A stretch of DNA of 33,168 bases. Origin: a virus. How positions within the stretch are numbered: position 1 is the stretch's first letter; every line of letters starts with the position of its first letter. This document shows, piece by piece, positions 9,350 through 17,201 of this stretch. Made by a program: the position numbers and the translations under genes. Under the pieces are notes generated by a model, which worked only from the letters and a program-made list of their open reading frames with translations, was not told the origin of the DNA and did not search any database. Location: the IMG/VR virus record IMGVR_UViG_3300035523_000140, positions 1-33,168 of that record, one strand, 5' to 3'.

Positions 9350-10894
9350 TTACTTCTGCACGGCCATCTCGAAGACCTCCGCGCCGCCCATCCGCTGCAA
9401 CAGAATGAAGACGAGCTTCGTTGCGCCGTCCACGAACATGGCCGTGGCCATGCGAGCGCCGACCGCCGACGTACCCTGCGGATACCGCATGTAATAGGCG
9501 GGGCTGATGACGCGATTCTTCACGTCGAACTTCAGGCAGCGCTGGCCGCCGTTGTAGTTGATGAACGCGAAGCGTCCGTTGCCGGTGAATGGATCGGGTG
9601 TGATTGTGGTCCCAGTCGTGAACAACGCGCCGCCAGAACCGCCGTACGCCACGCCGCCAGTCCACAGGCCATTTGCGCCGCCTGCGATATCAAACAGGTC
9701 GAGCGTCGCCACGTTGCCGCCGCGAAAGCTGTAGATGTAGCTATGGCGCGCCTGCTTGGCGGAGTCCGGGCGCATGAAGAACGAGGGGCAGGAGACGCAC
9801 CCTGCTGCCATCGCGGCAGGACGCACGCCGAAAGTGGTTGTATCCCAGGTGTTCGCGGTGATGTTGTAGGTGAACGTGCTGGTGCTCGCCGAAGACCAGA
9901 GCACAATCCGGTCACCGTTGTTCTCGATGACGAAGACTGCGTTTGCCGATGGCGTAACACTCCAGGCGGGCACCGTGTACACCGGCGACGCCCCCGCCGT
10001 GTGAGACGTGATGTTCCTGCGCTGCCCGGCTGCGGTCGGGTTTACAGTATCCTGCAGGATCCGGATCTGGAAGTTCCGGTACTCGTTCAACAGCACCGCC
10101 GCATCGCCACTGGCAATCTGCCCCGTGATATTGGTCGCCGCCGACGCTGTCGCTGTCAACTGACCGAAGAACCCGTCGCCCGGATTCGCATCATACGGCA
10201 CATAGGATTCGTCGAGCCCGACGAAACTGGAGTCGGTGCTGATCGTGGCCGGCAGGTTTGTGGTCGCAAGGCTGGAGGAGAACGAGTTGGTAGCGATGTC
10301 GTAATACTTCCAGATGCCCGCCGCCAGAGTGCCAGCACCCAACAGAAACAAGCGGCCCGAAAGGAGTTCGTACGCGTCACCAGCGGCGGGAGCGAAGGAA
10401 AGCGGCGAATCGAGATAGAGCGTCGGCGCGGAGCCGCCGGTGTTGCCGACGATGTACCGCTCCTCCGTCTTGCCGGAGCCACCCGCGCTATTGCCGACGA
10501 TCCGGATCTTGTGCCCGTTGCTGTTCCCCTTGTTAGCCAGCTGGTTGGGTGCGACCGCGGCCGGGAGAGCGGTATTCAGCACCACGCTGGACGTGGTAGC
10601 TCCGGAGGCCAGCGTTCCGCGCGGCCCCTGCGACGGCATCATCACTGCGCCGGCGCCCGCGCCGAATGTGCCGGCCAGGGCAGGCGACGCGAGCGTGAAC
10701 CAATCGTCGTCCTCAACGTCGTACGCGTGCAGCCCGGTATTGCTGGCCAGCTGGAAGACGTACGCGCCGCGGTCGCTGTTGTTGCGGAGGCCCGCCACCA
10801 ACTGTGTGCCCGCGCCGGAAGCGACAGGAGCGTTTGCGACCGGCCGCCACTCGGGAAGATCGATGAGAGGTTTGAAGTTCAGAGTCGTCGGCAT
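9350..10894 (-). CDS. Virion protein, possible kelch-like beta-propeller
   Basis: A 514-residue protein whose ATG directly follows the TAA of the gene upstream; an AAAGGA site about 8 bases upstream supports this start. It is rich in Gly, Ser, Thr and aromatic residues. Recurring segments pair a Trp or Tyr with short beta strands (GIWKYYDIATNSF, ITANTWDTTTFG, YIYSFRGGNVATLDLFDI), as in kelch-type beta-propeller blades. The final residues (LVFILLQRMGGAEVFEM) look like a closing strand. It lies among tail fiber-region genes and is probably exposed on the tail or neck. The propeller assignment is inference from repeat rhythm; a generic beta-helix or multi-domain structural protein is the alternative. 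Confidence 0.7.
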   Translation of the reverse strand: MPTTLNFKPLIDLPEWRPVANAPVASGAGTQLVAGLRNNSDRGAYVFQLASNTGLHAYDVEDDDWFTLASPALAGTFGAGAGAVMMPSQGPRGTLASGATTSSVVLNTALPAAVAPNQLANKGNSNGHKIRIVGNSAGGSGKTEERYIVGNTGGSAPTLYLDSPLSFAPAAGDAYELLSGRLFLLGAGTLAAGIWKYYDIATNSFSSSLATTNLPATISTDSSFVGLDESYVPYDANPGDGFFGQLTATASAATNITGQIASGDAAVLLNEYRNFQIRILQDTVNPTAAGQRRNITSHTAGASPVYTVPAWSVTPSANAVFVIENNGDRIVLWSSASTSTFTYNITANTWDTTTFGVRPAAMAAGCVSCPSFFMRPDSAKQARHSYIYSFRGGNVATLDLFDIAGGANGLWTGGVAYGGSGGALFTTGTTITPDPFTGNGRFAFINYNGGQRCLKFDVKNRVISPAYYMRYPQGTSAVGARMATAMFVDGATKLVFILLQRMGGAEVFEMAVQK

Positions 10895-11323
10895 TTAGCT
10901 GATCCTTTGACGGACGGAGTTGTGCCAGAGATTGCGATCCGTGGGCTTCAGCAGCACGTCCTGAATCGGGTAGCCGTTCATCTGGCTCTGATTCGTCACA
11001 GTGCTTACGGTGGTCACCGTGGTCACTGCCGAAATGGTCGACAACGTGAGGCTCCCGGTGATGGCATCCAGCAGAACGCGCAGGCGTCCCGTGCCGGGGT
11101 CCTGCGAAATGGGCCTTGTGATGGCCTCCAAGATCGCGTACAGGGCAGCGCTGATGTCCGAGAGACTTACCTCCTGCGTGCCGTCCGCTCGCACACTGGC
11201 ATGGTTCTCCGACCCCTCCGCGCCGTCCGTGAGTTTCATTCGCTGGTAGTGCCGGCCAAACGCGACTTGATCGGTCGCGACCGTCGCTCCAGCACCAGGC
11301 GAGATGTCGATGTTGTCGGCCAC
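10895..11323 (-). CDS. Small phage structural protein (GTG start)
   Basis: A 142-residue protein. The start chosen is GTG at 11323 because a near-perfect site AAGGAGG lies about 9 bases upstream. The N-terminus (GATVATDQVAFGRHYQRMKLTDG) has a motif I recall from short proteins of tailed-phage tail modules, often beside fiber genes. A Thr/Ser/Val-rich strand-like segment (residues ~93-112) follows. The protein ends directly against the start of the kelch-like gene (TAA then ATG). Function is unknown; a minor virion component or fiber attachment part is plausible. Confidence 0.7.
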   Translation of the reverse strand: MADNIDISPGAGATVATDQVAFGRHYQRMKLTDGAEGSENHASVRADGTQEVSLSDISAALYAILEAITRPISQDPGTGRLRVLLDAITGSLTLSTISAVTTVTTVSTVTNQSQMNGYPIQDVLLKPTDRNLWHNSVRQRIS

Positions 11324-11327
11324 GATC

Positions 11328-11726
11328 TCAGTCCTCCTTCACCACGAGCGTTCCGGGCATGAACTGCCCGTAGTCGTCCTGCTCCACCGTCTTGGGCACC
11401 GGGAGCACGTCCCAGTACAGGAGACTCCCGTTCGCAAGCGCGTCGTAGACCCCGAACGCCACCGCTCGTGCCCAGTCCGCCAGCGCCGGACCGAAGGATG
11501 CGGTGTCCGTGTTTGTGATCTTTCGGACATTCCCCGTGTCGGTTGCCGGAGTGTCGAACGTAACGGCTTGCCTTGAGTAGCCGTTCCCGGCGAGTTCCGT
11601 TCCCGCCGCTGCATCGTTCGCGGGCGCCACGGAAAGCAAGCCGACGTATGGTGTCATCCCGTTGAGCGTGGTCCCGCGCAGGACATTCAGCACGGCGTCG
11701 GAGTGGATTTGCGATTTCCCAGGCAT
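11328..11726 (-). CDS. Gp80-like tail fiber family protein
   Basis: A 132-residue protein matching the pattern of the small Gp80-type tail fiber family: an N-terminal helix (DAVLNVLRG), a strand with PYVGLLS, then GTELAGNGYSRQAVTF, then a tryptophan-containing ADWARAVAFGVYDAL and a GSLLYWDVL strand. The motif 'tEl.g.gYsRqav.f' with later 'fGvyDal..G.lLy' is what I used. It has a good ribosome binding site (GAGGGAGA) before the ATG. It sits immediately downstream of the M-like gene and probably contributes to the tail tip or fiber base. Family recognition is from memory of the motif, without alignment. Confidence 0.75.
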   Translation of the reverse strand: MPGKSQIHSDAVLNVLRGTTLNGMTPYVGLLSVAPANDAAAGTELAGNGYSRQAVTFDTPATDTGNVRKITNTDTASFGPALADWARAVAFGVYDALANGSLLYWDVLPVPKTVEQDDYGQFMPGTLVVKED

Positions 11727-11736
11727 TGTGTCTCCC

Positions 11737-12138
11737 TCAAGCCAGTTCGATCAAGTCGATGGACACGTCGGACCTTCCTGGTCCGTTGGACTGCTGCCAA
11801 TCGCCGTTGAACCGGACGATGTACCGGCCAACGGTTGCGACGCCCGTTGGATCATGTGAAAACGCCGGGTTCGTTTCGTACGGGTCGTAGAAGTAGAACG
11901 GTTCGGTCGCGCCGTTCCGCGCGTCGAAGAAGTTCCGAAGTTCGATCAGCGCGGTGGGTGTGAGGCGCTTCGCCTGCCGCCACTGACGCCTGCTACTTAC
12001 CGCCAACACCGACCGTTGCGACTCCCCGTTCTTGTACTCGTTCTCGATCACCGGGTACGTCCGTTGATGGACGAACGTGCGGCACAACGACTGCGGGAGG
12101 ACTGAGGCAGGTGCTGCGTTCTCGACGTTTCCGGGCAT
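11737..12138 (-). CDS. Minor tail protein, gpM/DUF2460-like
   Basis: A 133-residue protein located directly after the tape measure, the position of lambda gene M. Motifs include TYPVIENEYKNGESQRS, then RLTPTALIELRNFFDARNG, then an aromatic cluster FYFYDPYE, then GRYIVRFNG, ending in SIDLIEL. This arrangement (basic wR..rLt, Ffear.G, FyfyDp, GRY.VRF) is typical of distal-tail proteins that close the tail tube below the tape measure. The N-terminal domain of the tail-tip protein at 4643-8500 shows the same general pattern. The start ATG lies 4 bases from the tape measure stop with a weak ribosome site, suggesting coupled translation. Confidence 0.75.
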   Translation of the reverse strand: MPGNVENAAPASVLPQSLCRTFVHQRTYPVIENEYKNGESQRSVLAVSSRRQWRQAKRLTPTALIELRNFFDARNGATEPFYFYDPYETNPAFSHDPTGVATVGRYIVRFNGDWQQSNGPGRSDVSIDLIELA

Positions 12139-12142
12139 GGCT

Positions 12143-15100
12143 TCAAGATGTCAGCGTGCCGGGGCTCAATTGGAGGCTGGTAAGCTCGCGCCTGTTGGCG
12201 TTCGACTTCGTCGCGGCCATCGATGCGCTCTGCACCAAGCGCGGGTTATTGGTGATGGCCTGCACCGCCTGGCCTTGGAGTAGGGCGGTCGTGGCTGGCC
12301 CGTCGAGTTGAATCACCAAACCGCCGCCAGAGGGAGTTCCGGTGCCAATCTTATCGAGTCCAGGGAGTCCTCCCAAACCCGGCAGCGGCGTCCCGTTACT
12401 GTACGACGGCGCCTGGAAGAGTGACCCGCCCGTCTCTACCAGCGAGAGGGGCGTCACAGTTCCGGGCATGCCGGTCGGTTTCTGCCCCGTGGTCATGGCA
12501 TACAACTGGATCAAGTCGCGAATCTGGGGCGAGCGGATGGCCATGTCGATGTTGCCGCCGAAGCCGGACTTGGTCATGTCTACGATTTGCTTCAACACGC
12601 CCTTGTCGGAAATGTCGACCCCGTAGAGTGCCTTGATCTTGTCCTTCGTCTTCTCTGTCGCGCCCTTGATGAACATGCGGATGCCTCCGGCGAGTGCGCC
12701 AATCGCAGCGCCGATGGCGGCACCAACTGGACCGCCGAACTTCGCCCCGATCAGCGCTCCGCCCGCGGTCGTTTCGCCCAAGCCAAGCCAGCCACCGCGG
12801 CGAAGGCCATCCATGGCGAGCATCGCACCGCCTGCCAGCATTGCTCCGCCCTTCATGCCGCCGACGCCTCGGTAGGAACCGGCGACCTCGCCGCCGAAGT
12901 CGCCGCCCTTCGGCCCAAAACCGATGTTGCCAAGGCCGCTCAACAGGCCCTTCCAGCCGCCAAGCATGCCGCCGCCTCCGCTCCCGCTGGTACCGGCTCC
13001 GTTAGCGCTGCCGAGCCCGAGCATGCCAAGCAGCCCACCAACACCGCCTGCGCGTCCACTCCCGCCATCGGGCGCGACGAATGGAGGAGTGGCGCCTGGC
13101 ATGCCACCGCCCGGCATCAAGACCGCACCCAGGGAGCCGAACAGCCCTCCGCCACCGCCGCCGCCGAATATTGGCGACGAACCGCCACCCATGCCGCCCA
13201 GGATGCCGCCACCCTGGCCGAACGACACGCGCGTCCCCGTGAACAACTGCATCAGCATCGCGGCCACGCGCGACGTGACGACTTCCTTGATCGCAGTGAG
13301 CATCGCGGTCTTCAGCGAGTTGCCAATCGCAGCCCACACGGACTGCGACTTCGTCAGCAGCGCGTCGAACACGCCACCGGCCTGCTGCTTCAGAGAATCG
13401 AAGATCCGCCTCTGCTCATCCCGGACCAACTGTTCCTGCCTGATCGAGGCATGCTCGCGAGCAGCGCCGATCGCCGCGTCCGACGCCTCGTCCGAGGTTG
13501 CGCGGACGGCGGCCCGCTCGCCCCGAAGTTTCTCCAACTCAGCTGCGATCACTGCCGCATCATATGCGAGGCCGCGAAGCCGGGTCTCTTCCTGTGTGAG
13601 CATTCGGGTGGTGTCGCCATCGTAGAGCGCCTGCCTCACCTCGTGTACTTTCTGCAGGTACTCCACTTCGATCGCCATCTTCTTCTGCTCGACGGCGAGC
13701 TTCTGCGCCAGGGCTTGCGCATCACTGGCCTCCAACGACCGCAGGCGCGCGTCACGCTCAAAGCCGGCGCGCTGCTCGTTGAAGCTATAGACCTGGGAGG
13801 CATTGTCCATTGATCGGTTCAGCACCTCGGCTTCGTGCTGCAACCGCGATTCGAGGAGCTTGCTCTCGCGTGCCATCCGCACGTTGAAGAACTCGTTCCA
13901 GTCCTTGATTGCCTCCTCGGCGTCCTTGCGCTGGATCGCCTGGACCTTCAGGCTGAGGTCCTTCTCCAAGTTCTCGCGCGTCTCCGCCAACATGCGGAAG
14001 TGTTGCTCAACGCCCCGATCGTCGATGAAGCTGGTGTGCTTCTGCGCCTGCTTCATCACGCCGTATACGGCAGAGGACACTGGGGACTGTCCCGTCTGGG
14101 CGGCCATCAACGCATCACGTGACTCGCGCAGTGCCTCGGCCTGCCTCTTGCGGATGTCCTGCGCGCGCTTCAGTTGTTCCAGGCTCGGCTCGTGGATTGG
14201 CGCCTCGTTGCCGATGATCTTGATCCTGCTCTTGCTGAAATCCCATCCTTCGCCAGGCAGCGCCTTCCTCCCAGAGATCAACTCGCGGATCTGGTCGTCC
14301 GTCAGGCCCTGCTTTCGCAGCGCATCCGCCGAGGTCCTGCCTTCGAACAAATCACTGCGCAGTGCGTCACGCTTCTGTTGGTCGACTTGCTGCTCTACGC
14401 GGTCCCGGCCTTCTTTCCACGTGTTGTGAATCGCAAAACCGGCAGCGCCGATACCGATCGCTGCGAGAGCAATGGGATTGGCTGCCATCACGGCTCCCAG
14501 GCCTGAGATCACAGATCCAAGGCTCCCAATGCTGGAGGTGATGGCGACGATCTTGCTGACCAGCGCCGCAGTCGCCAGCGCGCCGCTCAGAAACAGCGCT
14601 GCCTGCCCGAACTTGCCGAGGAGGTCGGCGTTTTCGCGCAGCCAGCCAACCATATCCCTTAGCGCGCGAACGATGCTGCGGAATTCATCCTGGAACTTCG
14701 CGCCGATCGCCTCCCGCAGTTCGTCAGTTTCCCGCGCGAGCGCCTTCATCTGCGCTTCTGCCGTATTCGACGCGGCCGCCGCAGCGCCCTGAATCTTAGC
14801 AGCCTCACGGACCACTGCGGCGTATCGGATCTGCTTCGTTTCGTTCTCTGTCAGCGTCCGCCCCAGCTTCAACTCCTGGATCTCGGTCTCTTTGTTCAGG
14901 TCCAGATACAGACCCAGGCTGCGCAGGCCGCGAGAAGCGCCGGATTCAACAGCCAGCAGGATCTTCTCCATCGCCTCACCAGCCGGAACATTCTCGATGG
15001 CTGCAGCGTCCTTGGCGATCTTCGCAAGACCGGTCGCCTTGCTCAGATCCATGTCCGCAATTATCAGCCGGTTGACCGTGTGGATGGCTTCCTCGCCGTG

Positions 15101-15466
15101 GTAGCCAACCCGTCGAACGGCTGCCACCGTAGCCTCGAATGCGCCTGCGGTCACACCGTGCGCCTTCGCCAAGGCAAGCCCGGACTGCTCGAGCTTGGCT
15201 TCGTGAGCAGCCATCTTCGCTGCCTCCACCGTCCATTTCATCGCCCACTCGATGGCCTTCTTGATGCCCTCGGCCAGGAGACTCCCGGCGGCGGCGCCCT
15301 TCACCATGGAAGCGGTCATGCCGTCGATACCCGCGGACGCACCGCGGGCGGCCTTCCCCGCCGCCTGCTCCATGCTGGAGAGACCGGTGTTGACGCTCTT
15401 GATGGAGGCATTCGCCTTGTTGACGTCCACCTCGACTACGAGTTCGAGCTTATTGTTGTCGGCCAT
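12143..15466 (-). CDS. Tail tape measure protein
   Basis: A 1107-residue protein that sets tail length and is ejected ahead of DNA. The N-terminus (LELVVEVDVNKANASIKSVNTG) has the beta-alpha start seen in many tape measures, followed by long charged helices. A hydrophobic segment at about 285-349 could insert in the host membrane. Residues ~400-700 are strongly helical and charged. A Gly-rich region spans about 745-790, and another small-residue hydrophobic stretch lies near 900. By the usual rule of about 0.15 nm per residue the tail would be near 165 nm long, which is an estimate. In lambda this gene (H) follows G/GT directly; here an inverted two-gene cassette lies in between, so late transcription must cross it. 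Only a weak AAGAG site precedes the ATG. Confidence 0.92.
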   Translation of the reverse strand: MADNNKLELVVEVDVNKANASIKSVNTGLSSMEQAAGKAARGASAGIDGMTASMVKGAAAGSLLAEGIKKAIEWAMKWTVEAAKMAAHEAKLEQSGLALAKAHGVTAGAFEATVAAVRRVGYHGEEAIHTVNRLIIADMDLSKATGLAKIAKDAAAIENVPAGEAMEKILLAVESGASRGLRSLGLYLDLNKETEIQELKLGRTLTENETKQIRYAAVVREAAKIQGAAAAASNTAEAQMKALARETDELREAIGAKFQDEFRSIVRALRDMVGWLRENADLLGKFGQAALFLSGALATAALVSKIVAITSSIGSLGSVISGLGAVMAANPIALAAIGIGAAGFAIHNTWKEGRDRVEQQVDQQKRDALRSDLFEGRTSADALRKQGLTDDQIRELISGRKALPGEGWDFSKSRIKIIGNEAPIHEPSLEQLKRAQDIRKRQAEALRESRDALMAAQTGQSPVSSAVYGVMKQAQKHTSFIDDRGVEQHFRMLAETRENLEKDLSLKVQAIQRKDAEEAIKDWNEFFNVRMARESKLLESRLQHEAEVLNRSMDNASQVYSFNEQRAGFERDARLRSLEASDAQALAQKLAVEQKKMAIEVEYLQKVHEVRQALYDGDTTRMLTQEETRLRGLAYDAAVIAAELEKLRGERAAVRATSDEASDAAIGAAREHASIRQEQLVRDEQRRIFDSLKQQAGGVFDALLTKSQSVWAAIGNSLKTAMLTAIKEVVTSRVAAMLMQLFTGTRVSFGQGGGILGGMGGGSSPIFGGGGGGGLFGSLGAVLMPGGGMPGATPPFVAPDGGSGRAGGVGGLLGMLGLGSANGAGTSGSGGGGMLGGWKGLLSGLGNIGFGPKGGDFGGEVAGSYRGVGGMKGGAMLAGGAMLAMDGLRRGGWLGLGETTAGGALIGAKFGGPVGAAIGAAIGALAGGIRMFIKGATEKTKDKIKALYGVDISDKGVLKQIVDMTKSGFGGNIDMAIRSPQIRDLIQLYAMTTGQKPTGMPGTVTPLSLVETGGSLFQAPSYSNGTPLPGLGGLPGLDKIGTGTPSGGGLVIQLDGPATTALLQGQAVQAITNNPRLVQSASMAATKSNANRRELTSLQLSPGTLTS

Positions 15467-15491
15467 CGAAGCACTCTTGACGATGCTAGAC

Positions 15492-15504
15492 GATAATCAT
15501 CTGT
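15492..15504 (+). promoter_or_regulatory. Possible -10 element of the inverted cassette
   Basis: The hexamer GATAAT at 15492-15497 ends 7 bases before the ATG at 15505. No Shine-Dalgarno sequence is visible upstream of that ATG. A -10 element this close would place the transcription start at or near the A of the ATG, which fits a leaderless transcript. No convincing -35 is present at 16-18 bases spacing (TTGACG at 15477 is too close), so the call is weak. Confidence 0.35.
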
Positions 15505-15969
15505 ATGGCGGAAGATTCAGTTCGTGATCTCGTGAGATACATTCGTGCTGTGCTCCAGGAGAAAGGCCCTCTCGGCGCATTCCTGCTTTCAGAATTGGAC
15601 GCGTCAATTTCGCGTGGAGTCGAAGAGACCTCATCCAGCGATCGCCAGGAGAAGGTTCTACCAACGCAAATCATCGGCCGGCGCGCGCCGAACGATGCGG
15701 AACTGCTTGGAATTCTGGTCAGCACGTTTGAGACCTACCTGCTGACACTACCTGCGGTATCTGATAGCTTGACCACCTATCTGCGTGGACACCATAAGGT
15801 CGAACAAGTTGAAGTCACGCTTGATCCTAGCCTGCTCGGTGTAGAACGGCAGCGCACTGGCCGGGCTCAAATCGATGAGATCGCGCCCCGCATCCCAGAC
15901 GAGAATGCACGCGCCGCGCTCAGAGCACTCAACGAGTTCGTGGCAGAAGCCATGGACGGGAGGGAATGA
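15505..15969 (+). CDS. Uncharacterised protein, first gene of the inverted cassette
   Basis: A 154-residue acidic, mostly helical protein on the opposite strand to the tail genes. Visible features: an N-terminal amphipathic helix (VRDLVRYIRAVLQEKGPLGAFLLSELDA), a central NDAELLGILVSTFETYLL helix, and a C-terminal helix ending NEFVAEAMDG. No membrane segment, signal peptide or catalytic motif is evident and I do not recognise the family. It is followed after only 3 bases by the nuclease-like gene, so the two probably form an operon and may act together (partner, antitoxin-like regulator or sensor; inference only). Only 38 bases separate it from the divergent tape measure start. Base composition of the cassette is visibly more AT-rich than the flanking phage genes, suggesting separate acquisition. 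Confidence 0.8.
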   Translation: MAEDSVRDLVRYIRAVLQEKGPLGAFLLSELDASISRGVEETSSSDRQEKVLPTQIIGRRAPNDAELLGILVSTFETYLLTLPAVSDSLTTYLRGHHKVEQVEVTLDPSLLGVERQRTGRAQIDEIAPRIPDENARAALRALNEFVAEAMDGRE

Positions 15970-15972
15970 GAA

Positions 15973-16668
15973 ATGCCCAAACCCTCGCTGGCCCAGCTCA
16001 AAGCGTTGATCGATGTAGTACTCAGCTCACTCAGTCCAAATACTGCCGTGTATTTGAATCGCAACACTGCTGATGCCGCATATGCAGGCTACATCTTCGG
16101 GTTGGTGTTACAAGCAGTGGAGCGCGTAGCCGATCCGAACTCGGTTCGACTCGATTCGGCTCAATCTGGGCCACAACAACCGCCGCCGCCGAGCGTATTT
16201 GTTATACGTGGAGCTCCTGGCGCGCTTCATTCGGTAGACCAGGATTTTGGGTTCGCAGTCTTCGGCTACAAAGAGCAGGACTATGAGATTCACCTTGGGG
16301 TGCAATATCGAGGATCGTCCGACGTGTTACATGAATTCGACATCTCGATTATTCCAGCCCAGGACGCAGACGATAGTCGGAAAAAGCGGAGGCCCCCAGG
16401 ACCGGGAAAGGCGTGCGCAGTTTTCGAATGCAAGTTCTACGACAAGAACTTGGGGATCGAACTTGGAAGGGAGTTCGTGGGACTTCGGTCCGACTTCACG
16501 TCCGTGCCGATGGCACGTCTAGTCACGAATTCTGATTCTGAGAGCGTCGCGCTCTTTCTCAAGAAGAATAACCGGCCGAAACTCTCCAGGCGCATTGAAC
16601 CTGGCAACGCAAACATGGAAGTTGAATTCGTGTGTGCCGTAGCGGATGAATTGAGAAACTCGCTTTAG
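15973..16668 (+). CDS. Putative PD-(D/E)XK nuclease-fold protein of the inverted cassette
   Basis: A 231-residue protein with a strong ribosome site (GGGAGG, 9 bases before the ATG). An N-terminal helical part (1-55) is followed by a proline-rich linker (~66-73) and a core of about 100-185. The core shows YEIHLGVQY (E105), then LHEFDISI (E121, D123), then AVFECKFYDK (E152, K154), then GREFVGLRSDF (R166, E167). Spaced acidic residues followed by E-x-K in a beta strand are the hallmark of PD-(D/E)XK nucleases, including restriction enzymes, DNA repair nucleases and many defense effectors. I recall related uncharacterised proteins in other bacteria with the same HE-D...ECK...REF-GL pattern, but have not aligned them. 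With its small partner gene this is a candidate phage-exclusion or DNA-cleaving module. A catalytically inactive fold member is the alternative. Confidence 0.75.
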   Translation: MPKPSLAQLKALIDVVLSSLSPNTAVYLNRNTADAAYAGYIFGLVLQAVERVADPNSVRLDSAQSGPQQPPPPSVFVIRGAPGALHSVDQDFGFAVFGYKEQDYEIHLGVQYRGSSDVLHEFDISIIPAQDADDSRKKRRPPGPGKACAVFECKFYDKNLGIELGREFVGLRSDFTSVPMARLVTNSDSESVALFLKKNNRPKLSRRIEPGNANMEVEFVCAVADELRNSL

Positions 16669-16851
16669 TTAGTATTGGTCGCATCGTCGGACGGCTTCGC
16701 TCCGTTGGCCCGCTAGCCCAGAGATATGCGCATTGCAGGTAGTTTAGATCCTGCATGCGCCGTAGGGTCAGTTTATGGCTGTCGACCCCTTCTAACCGTC
16801 AGACATGGTCCACCTCTGGAGCGGAAACTATGGAAGTCGACCTTACTGTGC
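16669..16851. other. Non-coding gap between the inverted cassette and the G/GT genes
   Basis: About 180 bases lie between the stop of the nuclease-like gene and the stop of the minus-strand GT extension, so the two transcription units converge here. No convincing coding sequence was found on either strand. It contains one weak stem near 16687-16706 (ACGG/CCGT with a CTTCGCT loop) and a stronger hairpin at 16728-16760. It is the presumed right-hand junction of the insertion. Confidence 0.6.
16728..16760. terminator. Strong hairpin in the convergent gap
   Basis: GCGCATTGCAGG pairs with CCTGCATGCGC across a 10-base loop, giving 11 base pairs with a single bulged T. It lies between convergent genes, a usual place for a terminator, and could work for both strands. 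No U-rich run follows on either strand, so it may instead be an RNA-processing hairpin or a protein-binding palindrome. Confidence 0.45.
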
Positions 16852-17196
16852 TCATCTGACACGGTGCCCTCCCAATCCTGGCAGTTCTTCTCGTTCCAGC
16901 AAGTCCCGCTCGTCCGCGATAATCAGCACGGCGCAGAACTCGTCGGCGCGAATCTCGTCCAGGCCGATTCGAACCCCTAGTTTCAGCGCGCCCATCAGAT
17001 CGAGAGCGCGCCGGATGAGCAGCCCCTTCTCCCCGCATTGGGCTGCATCCAACCTGTCCAGTGGGCAATCGTCGCAGCGCTGGCCATTCTCCTCAGGCGC
17101 ATCGGGGCACAGGCCGGGATCGCACAGCTCCTCGCGGCGCAGCGCCCAGTGCACCAGGAACCGGAACGACGGATCATCCGGCCACTCCCCAGCTAA
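16852..17196 (-). CDS. Tail assembly chaperone extension (gpT-like), expressed by -1 frameshift
   Basis: A 114-codon frame open from the slip site at 17196 down to the TGA at 16854-16852. It has no in-frame ATG; the first alternative start is a GTG at 17154 without a ribosome site. The codons upstream of that GTG already look protein-like (GEWPDDPSFRFLVHWALRREEL), so translation most likely enters from the preceding gene by a -1 shift. The combined G-T product would be about 321 residues. Five cysteines at extension positions 25, 30, 41, 44 and 54 (CDPGLC, CDDC, QC) suggest a small metal-binding element. In lambda-like phages the T domain bridges tail tube subunits to the tape measure during assembly. 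Position between tail tube and tape measure supports the assignment. Confidence 0.7.
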   Translation of the reverse strand, partial: LAGEWPDDPSFRFLVHWALRREELCDPGLCPDAPEENGQRCDDCPLDRLDAAQCGEKGLLIRRALDLMGALKLGVRIGLDEIRADEFCAVLIIADERDLLEREELPGLGGHRVR

Positions 17197-17201
17197 AAAC
17201 T
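17193..17201 (-). promoter_or_regulatory. Predicted -1 ribosomal frameshift site in the G/GT overlap
   Basis: Read on the minus strand the end of the G-like gene is AGT TTT TAG. A run of five T allows the tRNA on TTT to slip back one base and still pair fully with TTT; the next codon in the new frame is TTA, which enters the gpT-like frame. The stop codon immediately after the slip codon would slow the ribosome. It is not a classic X-XXY-YYZ heptamer, so efficiency is uncertain. Confidence 0.55.

Noticed and set aside
7487-11362. Open plus-strand frame of 1291 codons opposite tail genes
   Set aside because: It runs antisense across several tail genes with clear products. Its predicted sequence is rich in Arg, Gly, Val and His with no domains, as expected from the GC-rich third-position mirror of real codons.
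12587-13813. Long plus-strand frame opposite the tape measure
   Set aside because: Antisense shadow of the tape measure; composition is low-complexity and no ribosome site was found.
16681-16800. tRNA-like folding in the gap after the inverted cassette
   Set aside because: Stem-loops are present, but no cloverleaf with anticodon and T-arm consensus could be built.
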